64,000 nt of DNA from Viola odorata (lineage: Eukaryota; Streptophyta; Magnoliopsida; Malpighiales; Violaceae): positions 60,412,427 to 60,476,426 of the forward strand of contig OY829542.1 of the NCBI GenBank assembly GCA_963691705.1, written 5' to 3'. A model generated the notes under the pieces. It saw nothing but the letters and a program-made list of their open reading frames with translations. It had not been told where the DNA came from and did not search any database. Shown one piece after another: positions 24,349-35,057 of the stretch. Positions within the stretch are counted from its first letter, which is position 1, and the number at the start of each line of letters is the position of its first letter. The position numbers and the translations under genes are program-made.

Positions 24349-24701
24349 TAAAAAAAAAATCGTAAGTGAAATCGTTCATTCATTTCATTCCCTTCTCCTT
24401 CAGGCTCCAGCACAGGCACGCCGCACACCACACCACAACAAAATTCAAATCAATCTAGCATCTCATTCTTCCCCTCATCGCTTGAGTTTGTTCACTCTCA
24501 TCCTTGGACAGTCGTATCTCGTCGTATCTCCGCGTGCTTAATTCGTCGCTCTCTTCTTCTTCTTCCTCCAGGAACGAATCCTTTGTCTGGTACTTTTCTC
24601 TTCCATGCTCAGTCTATGTTGTTGATTATATTGTGGAATATCAGTTACTCGAATAATAGATTTAGATACTAGATTTGTCTTTTTATGTAACCAGACAACA
24701 C

Positions 24702-25422
24702 TAATGCTAAACAAGGGAATGGAACAAGAGGATGAAACAAGAGGAATGACGTGGCGGTCCACGTCACTCTGACATATTGTGCCACGTGACACTTATTTAC
24801 AAGTTTGCCATCATCCTCCATAACAGCAGCTCGGTTGTTCCTCCTCAATTCGTTTCAACCCAACAACCACCGTCGCACTCTACACCGCCGGACTCAAACC
24901 CGACGCAACACTCTTCTCCATGGCCATCCGTTTCCTAGCCCAAGCCGTCGGAGGAATCGTTGGTGCAAAAGCAATCCTAATCCTGATGCTAGATCCGTAC
25001 AAACAAATCCTAAAAGGACCCTATTTGAAAACAGATCTCCGCATCGGGGCGATTGCGGAAGGGATTATGAGTTTTGTACTGTGTTTGGTTTTGCTTCTGG
25101 TTTTGTGAAAGGACCCAAGAATTTGTTCGTGAAAGTATGAATTTTGGCAGTGGCTACTATCGGATTGGTGATCGGTGGTGGGGGGTTCACCAGACCGTCT
25201 TTGAATCTGGACGTTCTTCACTTCAGTCGGGCTGCTGCTATGGAGGAGAAGAGGCTCAACCTAGATCGTGAAAGAGATGATGAAGAAGGAGATTTAATGG
25301 CAGGTATTTTCGTAAATAGAGGAGGATGGAAAACTTGTAAATAAGTGCCACGTGGCACAATATGTCAGAGTGACGTGGACCGCCATGTCATTCCTCTTGT
25401 TCCATTCCCTTGTTTAGCATTA
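24702..25422. mobile_element. Pack-MULE-like unit flanked by about 100-bp inverted repeats
   Basis: The left arm (TAATGCTAAACAAGGGAATG through GACGTGGCGGTCCACGTC to TTTACAAGTTTGCCATC) is an inverted copy of the right arm ending TTGTTTAGCATTA. The left arm has an extra 13 bp (a duplicated AACAAGAGG stretch). Between the arms is a fragment of an aquaporin gene. This arrangement, arms with host coding sequence between, is the Pack-MULE design. No 9-bp target duplication was seen. Confidence 0.65.
24839..25220 (+). pseudogene. SIP1-type aquaporin fragment
   Basis: SIPs are small ER-located aquaporins. The frame from about 24839 to 25108 reads FNPTTTVALYTAG (the SIP1 NPT variant of the first NPA box), then AIRFLAQAVGG, a loop with LKGPYL, and a transmembrane segment GAIAEGIMSFVLCLVLL, ending at a stop (25106-25108). 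SIP-like sequence then continues in another frame (VKGPKNLFVKV, a stop, then ILAVATIGLVIGGGGFT with a degraded second NPA region). The N-terminal helix and C terminus are missing. It is a broken, partial copy held between inverted repeats. Confidence 0.75.
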
Positions 25423-26355
25423 CCCTTTTTTTATTGTGGATTGTTTGTGATGCGTCCTTTTCTTTGTACCAGTGTCGGTGAATTCTTTTCTTGGGCATGG
25501 CTATGTATCAAGGTTGCTGAAGGACACTTGAGTATCAGGTTCAATCATGTATTCCATAAAATTTTCCTTGTCATCACTTGATTACGTTCCTTACAAGTTG
25601 ATATTCCCTTGCAGTCCAACGAATCTTGCAGTTTTAGGGTGCATTATTGGTTCTGCTTTGGTAAGGAAGGCTGTAATCAGAAATTGCATCTTTATTTCTT
25701 TATTTTGTTGGTGGTAGTAGTGTGTGTTATTTATTTGTAGTATTAATTCCTACTGTGTAAAAAACATTGAAAGGGGACTAAAAGTTTGTGTGAGGTGGGA
25801 CTAAGAGTTGGATTTCAACTGAAAAAGTTTCTTCCTCTTTGTATTTCTAGTTCATTTTGCATGCCAACAATCAAATCCTTCCTTTACTGCTACTTCTACT
25901 TCTTTATTGGTTAGGCTACTCTTGCATAATTTGGCAATCCATCTAATCTTTGCTTATAGCCTCACTCTCACTAGCTAATCTAAAGAAAAAGTGGTTGGGG
26001 AAATTTCTTCTTTTTGTGTTTTTCAATTCCAAACTAGTAAGAACACTTCATCTCTTCATTAGTTTATATACTATATGATATTTATGACTATATATGTTTG
26101 GTGTTAACCTTGGCAGTAGACTTGATATATACAATTTCTTAATGAACCATGACAGTTAATCCTTTGTTTTTGGAGATTACTGCTATTCTCTTATGAATGA
26201 TCAATTATTAAAATTATTTCTATTTCCTATGAATGACCAATTATTAAGTAACTGATTTTGCTTATGTTTGATGTGGCTAAATAGGAAATAGAAATAGAAA
26301 TGTGTCCTCTATTTTGTTATAAACTTCTAATATACATTTTTCCCCCCGAATGTAG

Positions 26356-26529
26356 ATGGAAAATCACAGTGACTTGGAAGCTAATTGGGCCAATATACTA
26401 ACAGAGGAGGAAAGGGATGACATAGAAGATATCCGAATAGATGATGTTCCACCTACAGATGAAGAAGGAAACAATGATTGTCCAAATGCAAGTACAACTA
26501 CAACAACTGCAGCAAGTAATAAAACGTAG
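26356..26529 (+). other. Short acidic coding-like exon, unidentified
   Basis: After a plausible acceptor (TGTAG) a 57-residue frame reads MENHSDLEANWANILTEEE, then is rich in D/E and T, ending at TAG 26527-26529. The composition looks like a protein C terminus. Its place within hAT-like ends suggests a remnant terminal exon of a transposase, but I cannot match it to a family. The flanking 25430-26350 and 26530-26780 show nothing else recognisable. Confidence 0.25.
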
Positions 26530-28155
26530 AAAACTCTCATTTCAAAGTTTTATTTACCTGTGTATATGTATTATTTGCCCCTGCGCTATTTTATTGTTGT
26601 CAGCCTATTCTCTATTGTGCTATGCAAAAAATGGTTCTATGGTCATTGATGTCTTATTTACATTTCAAGGAGATGTTGAACTATGTACTTATTCATTGCA
26701 GTTGTAATGTTGTGGCCTGTGAAGCATCACATAAAGATAAAGTGTTGTGAAGCATCACATAATGACTCATGGTTTTTATTTATTTGGGTCTCGCCGGGTC
26801 AGACCCGGCCAAATTAAAAAATCCTAAGTGAAGGTTTGCGGACTCACGCCCATCACCACCTATCTCCGATCCGCCATCACAGCCACCACTCATCACCACT
26901 GCAACCATCATCACTAAAATCCATCACCTCCACCACCACCCACCACCGATCTCCTCTCCTATCACCGTTGATCGCCAACCACTAAACCTCCATCTCCCTA
27001 TCTAAACCTCCACCATACCAATCCAAACCAAAATAGAAGAGAGAGGAGGAAGAAAGAAAAACAAAAAAGAAAAAGAAAAGGGAAGAGAGGAAAGAAAAGA
27101 AAAAAAGAAAGAGGAGGAGAGGAGAGTGAGTAGGGGAAGAAAATGAAAATAGAAAGAAAAAAAAGAAAAAAATTATTCTGGAAAAGAAGAAAAGAAAGGA
27201 AAGAAGAAAAAGGAGAGAGGGGTTGGGCTTCAACCCAACCCAAGAAAAAAAAAGAATAAAAAAAAATATTCGGGTTCACCCGGGACTTGAATTCTTAACA
27301 GGGTCGGGATTGGAACCAGATTTTGGTCCCGTTTTTTCCTGGATCGAGTCTGGTCCCGACCCGAATGTCTTCGGGTCTAGCTTGGCCGGGTCCCGAATTA
27401 ACACCCCTAACTGCATCTCTGCTGTGAAGGTACCTTTGAGGTAAGCAGGAGTAACGTTGTTTTTTCTAAGAAACCGATTAATAAAATTAGGCCCACGAAC
27501 CGGGCCGGACCAGCTCAATCTTAGGTCTAAAAATTTACTACTTGAGCCCGATCAAGGGAAAAAAACCTGGCTCAGCCCACGCCCATGTCTCGTTATGAGA
27601 CACGTAAGGAAATAGATACAACCAAACTCTTCTAGTTAAGTGGCTATATATTTGAATACATATAAATAAGGGAAAAAGTACTTTTGAACTACAGTCACTC
27701 CTAAATTTCTCTTTCACATTTGTGCTTTCAGTTTTAGTTACTGATATATTAAAACGAATAAAATTTTAGTCTCAATTATTAAAATTTTACTTCAAAACTC
27801 TAACAATAAATTAAAAAAATATTTATAACTAAAAAAATATTTAAAATAAAATAAACAAGTCCAGAAAAATGGAGATTAATTTTTTTCTGATAATGTTTTA
27901 AAAAAAGTTTAAAAATAAAGGAAATAGAAGAAAGTAAAACTTTTAGAAATTATAAAAATCATAAAAATCAAAAAAAAATCAAAATTTATGTGGTTGTGCA
28001 TGAATTACTAGTTAAATGGGTTGTAATTTTTTTTTCCCAGTTTAAGTTAAATGCCAATAAACAGTTGGCACACTTGTTTTCTTTCCTGTCCAAAATGGGT
28101 TGTAATTTTTTTTCCCAGTTTAAGTTAAATGAAGAGGATTAATGTCAATAAATCC

Positions 28156-28355
28156 GAATTTAAATGGTAAAACTCGAACCTAAATGATAAAACTCGAGCT
28201 TAAATAATAAAACCCGAGCCTAAACGATAAAATCCGAGCCTAAACGGTCAAACCCGAGCCTAAATGGTAAAACCCGAGTCTAAATGATCAAATCCGAATC
28301 TAAATGGTCAAATCCGAGTCTAAACGATCAAACCCGAACCTAAATAGTCAAATAT
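28156..28355. repeat. 20-bp minisatellite, 10 copies
   Basis: Ten head-to-tail units of the type GAGCCTAAACGATAAAATCC, each exactly 20 bp, differ by one to four substitutions per unit. There are no spacers, so it is not CRISPR-like. It is followed by palindromic ATGGGTATAAATGGGTAT / ATACCCATACCCACCCAT sequence (28410-28550) that could be degraded transposon ends. Not found in copy B of the duplication. Confidence 0.9.
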
Positions 28356-28842
28356 AGTATTTTTAATTTTACTTAATAAAAATTATATTTATTGAGTAAG
28401 TATAATTTAAATTGGTGTAAATGGGTATAAATGGGTATAAATGGATATGGGTATCCATTTAAAAAATTATATGGGTAATAAATGGGTATGATACCCATAC
28501 CCACCCATATCCATTTAATCCTTACCCATACCCACCCATACATGTAAGGCTCTCTTGATTTCATTTCTTCTATTCTTAGCGTCTCTTTTTGCTAATTAAT
28601 AATTAAATATAATGTTGAAGTAAAAAAAAGAAAAAAACTAATTTGGTCGGTACTTATTAATCTTCTAAAAAAATTAAAATATTTATAGTAATTAATTATT
28701 TCATAATGTACATAATAAAAATCGAATCAGCGAACTATAAAAATGTGAGAGCGTCGAACTACATATACCGATCAGTTAAGGCATGCGACACATTAACGTT
28801 GTTTTCTTATGGGTTGTGGTAATATAACGACAATTAATAAAA

Positions 28843-29199
28843 GGAGTAATAGCTTAAAACACCCCTGTACTAACCGCGAAAAACAAACTCCTCCCCCGAA
28901 CTTCAAAAACGCTAATACACCTCTCCTGAACTACGTTGACCGTGCAATTAGCCCCTTCTGTCCATAATTAATTACATTTTTTTGTGATTTTTTAGAATTT
29001 TTTACAATGTTTCTTGATTTTTAGGTTAATTACATTTTTTTTAGAATTTTTACATTTTTTTTAAAATTGTAAAAATGTGCATTGAAGGGCCTTTTTGCCC
29101 GAAAACAATAGTCCAGGGGAAGTGTATTAGCGTTTTTGATGTTCGGGGGAGGAATTTGTTTTTCGCGGTTAGTACAGGGGTGTTTTAAGCTATTACCCC
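28843..29199. mobile_element. Short MULE-type TIR element with 9-bp target duplication
   Basis: The ends GGAGTAATAGCTTAAAACA and TGTTTTAAGCTATTACCCC begin TIRs of about 75 bp (CCCTGTACTAACCGCGAAAA / TTTTCGCGGTTAGTACAGGG). The element is flanked by TTAATAAAA at 28834-28842 and 29200-29208. Copy B of the duplication holds the uninterrupted site (CAATTAATAAAAATAAGAG near 39876), so this is a post-duplication insertion. It has no coding capacity. Confidence 0.88.
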
Positions 29200-29499
29200 T
29201 TAATAAAAATAAGAGTGAATTTTTAGTCTGACACCGTGAACTATACATAAAATGAAAGGACACCTCATGAACTAATTTTTTATAACTTTTAAAAGAGATT
29301 AAAATTGTAGAAATTAATTACCTCGCAAGTAGAAATCAAATCCTCAAACTTTCATTTGAAAGATTAATTTTCTAAGATTAAAATGTTTATAGTAAATAAT
29401 TATTCCATATTACATAATAAAATCAAATCAGCGAACTATGAAAATATGAGAACGTCGAACTGCAGATACTGATCATTTATGGCATTTCATCATTACTCT

Positions 29500-30125
29500 A
29501 CAGTCTACAGTTCGCTGAAATAGGTTTCATGCACAATTGAAGTAAGCTAAGCAAAAGCAGCAAAAAGATTGCATTTATGCATTACATGAAATGGTGTGTG
29601 CAGATGGGTACTCATGAGTCCACTACTGACTGGCAAGAGGAAGAAGATGCAGACAGAACAGAATAGAACAGAAGAAAACAAAGATTAAATTTCCTTCCTT
29701 GTATTGTTTTGAAGTCAAAGAAAAGAAAGAGGAGAGAAAATGATAGAGCAATGACTGCAACTTTTTTTGCTATTTTCTTGTTTGACACTTGAAAGTATTT
29801 ACTAATATGCAAAAACAAAACTGCTGGTCAATTACAATCAATTACACTATTTTGCTCTGTTCTGGGAATTTCAAAAATCCGAGTCCCAATGCACTTTTCT
29901 TGTGTTATTATTCTTTCTTCCTTCCATTTTGGGTAACTGAGGGGGTAAAAGATGTGAATGACAGGAAGAGAGATTGTGGATTTTGGATTTTGGAAAAAAA
30001 AACCGAAAGATTTTTGATTTGATTTGTATTATATATATATATTCACACACTTCTTCTTCTGCTCTGTTCTGTACTTTCCTTTCTTCTCTCAAATCAGTCT
30101 CTGTCCCTTCTCTGCTCTGCAGCTG
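29500..30125. other. Highly conserved block shared by both duplicates (also 40130-40790)
   Basis: This part of the duplication looks markedly better conserved than its surroundings. It includes CTGACTGGCAAGAGGAAGAAG, TCCGAGTCCCAATGCAC and, after a TATATATATA run, CTTCTTCTTCTGCTCTGTTC followed by CTCTGCAGCTGATAATCCC. The TATA run about 25-30 bp before a pyrimidine-rich tract looks like a plus-strand promoter and 5' leader. Open frames here differ between the copies, so no protein is supported. No known miRNA was recognised. Confidence 0.4.
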
Positions 30126-30398
30126 ATAATCCCACGCTATTTATTTTATTTATTTATTTATGGTTTAACACATTTTACTTTTCTCCCCTTTAACTAAATT
30201 ATGACATAAATCAATTTTCATAAAAAAATATATTAAATTAGTACTAAAATGTCATATAATAATATCATGAGCTACATGGTATATATCACGTCACCATTTA
30301 AACGTAAAATGATGATGTAGTGTATGCCACATTATTATATGCGCTAATGTGGTATATTGTCATGTAATAACAATCTATAATATAATATGGCACATGGC

Positions 30399-30907
30399 AT
30401 GAAGTGATTAGAAAAAAACCATAAATATAGGAAGATAATTAAATAAACAATTAATATAAAAAATTAATTAAATAAAATATTAAAATAGAAAGATAAAATG
30501 TCATTATAGTTTAAAATGTTCTTTATTGACAACCTATATCACATGACAATGTGTCATTATAGTTTAAACAACCTATATATATTGTGATAATAACCTGGCA
30601 TGACATGTGAATTTTTCATTACGGTATGAGGTGATTAGAAAAAAACCATAAATATAAAAAATTAATTAAATAAACAATTAGTATAAAAAATTAATTAAAT
30701 AAAATATTAAAATACAAAGATAAAATGTCATTATAGTTTAAAATGTTCTTTATCATAAAATTGCGAAGCGCTTATTATTAATCAAAAAACCATTATATTT
30801 CGTGATAATTTTAATTTTATGTCTCGTGTCAACTTTACTAAGTTTATTGTGAGTAAATTTTAATTTTATGTCTCGTATCAACTTTACTAAGTTTATTGTG
30901 AGTAAAT
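30399..30907. repeat. Two sets of direct repeats
   Basis: A unit of about 135 bp starting AGTGATTAGAAAAAAACCATAAATAT occurs at about 30398 and 30630, both copies ending TTTAAAATGTTCTTTAT. Directly after, a unit with TTATGTCTCGTGTCAACTTT is repeated in tandem (about 30805-30907). AT-rich and non-coding. Confidence 0.75.
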
Positions 30908-31941
30908 TAAAATAAAGAATGAATCTCGTATGAGATATAATAAGAATAATTAATTAAATATAACGATGAAGTATGACAACCTTTTTAGTGTTTCAAACTT
31001 ACACAACCTTAATTCATTCGAATTCATCAAATACATCCTTAATTCTTTTGCTGAATTGATAAACATAAAAAAAAAAAAACATAATTAATAGCCAGTCATT
31101 TTTGCTGAATTCATTCTTTTACTAAAAAAAGTCACTATGCTCGGTTAAAACAGTCATTTTTAAAAAAGATTATCGATAATTAAACTAGATTAATCTTTTA
31201 TTTAGAGAATGAACGGTAAATATACCATAATTAATAACTACTACTACTAACAAGCTAAAAAATAATAATAATGAAAGAAGAGACAAATGCACTCCTGTCT
31301 GATACTTGGTTATAATCGGAGTTGAATACAAATCTGATTTACGTCTTTCGAAAAACCAAACATATATTTTGAGAATGGTTTCATCTTAGTAAAACCACAC
31401 ATTGCAGCTTAAAGATCCAGCTACAAAAATTGTTGCTGATGACGAGCTATTATGGGTGTTCGTAGTCTTCTTTACCTTGTTTTCCGATGATGATCCTATG
31501 TTTTTCTTTGGTCCGGTCTCCTTCCACTTTATTTTGTGGAGTTTCTTAGTAACACCCTTGGTTAAATTAAAACAATAGCTTGATAAACCACTGCAAACAC
31601 TTACAAAATTACATATTTTTTATTTCAATTTATCCATCATGTCTCAATTAATTCCTAAATATAAATAATAGTAAAATCACCTCAATTATTTTAACCGCGT
31701 TACACTATATTATTTAATTAATAATATTAAGAATAATTACTCTAACCAAAATTAGTCTTCATATGTAAATAAGCCCAGAGCACATATATAAACTAAAGCT
31801 TTAGAAAAACTAAACCACAAAACAGTTTTCAACCAAATCTCCAACGGAGACATGACATAATACATAACATCCAAATCATTCAGCATACTGGTCGATAATT
31901 TTTTTTATACATATAAGCGAAGATAAGATGGAACTTAGAAG

Positions 31942-32930
31942 TTAAGAGTTAGCATCCTGCAGGTTCATGACATAAGATGTGGACTCTGTTTTTTTTTTTT
32001 TTGAAGGGAGATGTGGACTCTTTATGATCAAGACAAGTGTGCACTCTTTTTGGATATTATAATCAGCAAGCGTCTTCCAATCTTCCAATTGCCTGCCCTT
32101 GAAAATTAACCTTTGATGGTCCGTTGGGATTTCTTCTGTCACCTCAATCCTCATCTTCACTATATCAATCGTGTCGTAGCCATTGACATCCAGACAACGA
32201 ATCTTGCCTGACAGTTGCTTCACATAAATGCACATCTATCCACATTTATATAACATAACAAATTAATTTCTAATTAACTAGCGCCCAATAATCTCCAAAA
32301 TAACTATTTTTAGCTTCAAAATCCTCATTGTTTTTGTTTTGATTGAAATAAGAATGTTACTTTTGGATGGTGAAACATTCAAGAATCAGTGGATACAATA
32401 ATAAATTCCAACTACTACTTTTATTTTTTTATTTTTAAAAATGAAGCTCCCTTTCTATTTTCCATCTACTTTAATTAATAAGCTAGATCATGTCCACAAA
32501 AAAGAAAAGAAAAGAAAAAACCATATGTTGACATCCCTTTTGGTATTGGATGTTCGAGTTTCTTTTTTCTTTTTTCATGATCATTATCATCAAACCCAAC
32601 AGGTAATGCTAAACAGCAGATAATCATAAAAAGAAAATGAATTAGCTTGAAAGGCCTAAATATAATTAAGAATGTGGTTAAATTTGATGTTGGGAGCTAG
32701 CTATATGAAGCACGCTAACCTTCGGCGGCGGCTGCTGCCGGTGCAAGAGGACGGCCATCATCTGGCGCATCGTGGTGCTGAGCGAATCGAACCGGCCAAG
32801 TAAATCATCTTGCTTCTGCTGCAGCGATTGTATCTGCTCCTTCAGCTGCGACACCTGCTCTTCAAGTTCTTTCACTCTGTTGTTCCCCGAAATCACCTGT
32901 TCCTCAAGTTCTTTCACTCTGCTATACTAG
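31942..32930 (-). CDS. Diverged ubiquitin-like gene with an upstream coiled-coil exon (possibly chimeric)
   Basis: The frame 32235-31942 reads as a ubiquitin fold: [11 protein letters not shown], then [11 protein letters not shown], the conserved [12 protein letters not shown] and [10 protein letters not shown]. It differs from ubiquitin at many sites and ends KSPHL plus a lysine-rich tail instead of the conjugating LRGG, so it cannot act as a classic ubiquitin. An AG lies directly before the first ATG, so it may be an internal exon. Upstream on the same strand (about 32925-32718) is a coiled coil, with KELEEQV repeated twice, then [14 protein letters not shown] and [13 protein letters not shown], ending at a GT donor. 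Joined, coiled coil and ubiquitin stay in frame. The coiled coil resembles C-terminal parts of plant Ptta/En/Spm transposases, but this is only a resemblance. Could be a pseudogene. Confidence 0.5.
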
Positions 32931-33014
32931 GTGATATGAAGATTGGATGGGGAAAGAGACATATAAGATTGGTAGGAGAATGGGGAGGTAGGGATTTTGA
33001 CTCATGTAAAAGAA

Positions 33015-33570
33015 AACGACAGATTTACCCAACATTTATTAAAAATTACAATTTAGCCACCACTTTTGAAATCCACCAATTTGCTACCCAAAATTTCTGT
33101 CAGCCATAAATTAACCACCTTTAGATAATGTTATCAGTGTGACACTCAATTTTAACAAACGGTATTAAATAATTAACACGTACCCGTTATCTAACTGATA
33201 TTTATTATTATTTTTTATCAAATGATATATCACGTCAGCATTTTAAAAAATATAAAAAATTTAAAAATTGGAGGAAAATTTTAAAATTTTAAAAAAATTC
33301 CAGAAAAATATAAAAAAATTGAGAAAAATTACATTTTTAAAAATTATAAATATCTAGAAAATGTGAAAAAAATATAAAAAGGAAAAAAAAATAGAATGTA
33401 AAAAAATATAAAAAATTCAAACCAATAGGATTTTTTTAAATAACATTGGGCACTTTGTAGAGTGTGAAAATAATTTTTTTAAAATAATTTATTATAATTT
33501 TTCTTTTAAAATAAAATATAGCATCAAAGATTTCTCTCCTTTAAAAAAAAATGCACTCTGTATAGAGGAA
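33015..33570. mobile_element. Diverged relative of the 23281-24348 MULE MITE
   Basis: It shares the arm phrases (ACAGATTTACCCAACATTT, CACCAATTTGCTACCCAA, AACGGTATTAAATAATTAACACGT) and the internal AATTCAAACCAATAGGATTTTT with the element at 23281. Only one arm and part of the core are recognisable, so it is truncated or degraded. Confidence 0.55.
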
Positions 33571-35057
33571 GGAAATGATGCACATTTTAGGCCAGTCCGA
33601 CCCGCATAGCATCTTTAGGCCTATCAATACTAAATTCACGATAAAATAATTTCAGCACGTGTGTTTTAGAACTTGTTCATTGTAAATTAGAAATTGATTA
33701 AAAAAGGAAAGGAATGATGCACATTTTAGGCACCAAGTCATGAAAATATAGAAGAAGATAATAATTTTAATACCATACTTTTTTTCTTTTTTTTCCCGAA
33801 AAAACCAATTAATAAAATTAGTCCCCTGGACTGGGCCGGACCGGCTCAGTCTTGGGCCTAGAGATTTATTACTTAAGCCCGATCAAGGGGCCTAAAAGCC
33901 TGGCTTAGCCCACGCCCGTGTCTCCTAACGAGACACGTAAGGAAATAGATACATACCATTAGAGCTGTTCAACGGTTAGGGATAACCGAAGAACCGAAAT
34001 TCTGAAACCGAACTTTCGGTAGTTCGGTTACGGAATTTCGGTTTCGGTTATTTCGGTTTCGGTTACCCAAAAACCGAAATTAAATACGGTTCGGTTTCGG
34101 AATTTATTCGCAAAAGTTCGGTTAACCGAACTAACCGAACTTTTGCACACACTATATAATATATTTTTTTTACAAAATTGCCATTCCCTTCCTAATTTCC
34201 TAAATTTGACGGATATCTCTTCTCCTCTCACTCTCTCCCTTTCGCGCAGCCCCAACCAATAGTCAAAATCCTCATCCAACACCTAATCGGCAACAAACAA
34301 CCGCCTCATCCACCACCACGAGGTTCATCGGACCACAAGTACCACCCACCGCCTCCGACTCTCCGAGCTTTCCCTCTCCTCTCCTCGCTCTATCCCTCAG
34401 TCCTCGTCACTGTCAGTCGCTCTCCGTCTCCTCTCTCACTCCGTGACTCTGTCCGTCTGTCGTCACTGGTCAGTCGACGACGACGCTGCTTAATTTGTGT
34501 GATAAACCCTAAATTGGTAAGTTTTCTTAGAAATTATAAACCCTAAATCCCTAATTTCTTAGAATAAACCCTAACTCTCTAATTTTGATGATTTTTTCCA
34601 TTCATTTGTGTGATTAATTAGGTGATTAATTAGGTGTAAAACTCGGCAGTCCTAACTCCTAAGTTACTTGTTAATTCAGTTTGGTTTATGATTGATTTTG
34701 CTTATTTCAACCATATACGGATATACCTATTGCTTTCTAGGTTTATTTCTGGAAAAGGGTAATTAAATTGTGAGCTTCTTGCTGCAAATTGATTTTGCTC
34801 TTCTTATTTCAACCATATACGGGTTACAATTTCAAAACGAAGTTATGTTTATGCTGTAATAAATGAAGCTTGTAAGAACTTACAAGATGATTTCCTTGGT
34901 AATTACAGGTTTTGTTGAATGATTAATTAGGTGTTAAATTTGGCAGTCCTAACTAACTCCTAAGTTACTTGTTAATTTTTATTTTTCTATCCTAGATATT
35001 TCAAATTTTCAATTACTTATTTAGTTGGTTTTTGTTTCAGCTTTTATCCAATTCCAA

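Larger units (their letters stand above)
23126..27408. mobile_element. Composite hAT-like non-autonomous element with nested insertions
   Basis: The left end TAGGAGTGTCAATTTGGGA and right end TCCCGAATTAACACCCCTA are inverted repeats of the hAT type. Subterminal GGTCGGGTCCCGAC / GGGTCGGGATTGG motifs appear at both sides, as in hAT families. No matching 8-bp flanking duplication is seen, so the pairing may be old or chimeric. Nested inside are a MULE MITE (23281-24348), a Pack-MULE-like unit (24702-25422), a small acidic coding-like exon (26356-26529), and a CAC-rich then GA-rich low-complexity zone (26860-27235). No transposase catalytic core is present. Confidence 0.5.
27457..31390. repeat. 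Segmental duplication, copy A
   Basis: Collinear blocks match copy B (33790-41300) in direct orientation. Pairs include CCGATTAATAAAATTAG (27472 vs 33800), GAGACACGTAAGGAAATAGA (27597 vs 33930), CACTCCTAAATTTCT (27706 vs 38130), GAGAGCGTCGAACTACAT (28747 vs 39792), the 29500-30125 block (vs 40130-40790) and TTTGAGAATGGTTTCATC (31368 vs 41280). Copy A lacks the hAT transposon but has its own 20-bp minisatellite and a MULE MITE. The end of copy A continues into unrelated sequence, while copy B continues into TAS3. Confidence 0.85.

Noticed and set aside
26982..27279. Phe/Ser-rich minus-strand frames of 83-93 codons
   Set aside because: They read a purine-rich low-complexity tract.
28156..28355. 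Regularly spaced repeats, CRISPR-like at first sight
   Set aside because: Units are contiguous with no spacers, in a plant genome: an ordinary minisatellite.
29612..29818. Small hydrophobic peptide frame in the conserved duplicate block
   Set aside because: The frame is not kept in the second copy (near 40240-40460), so selection on a peptide is not supported.
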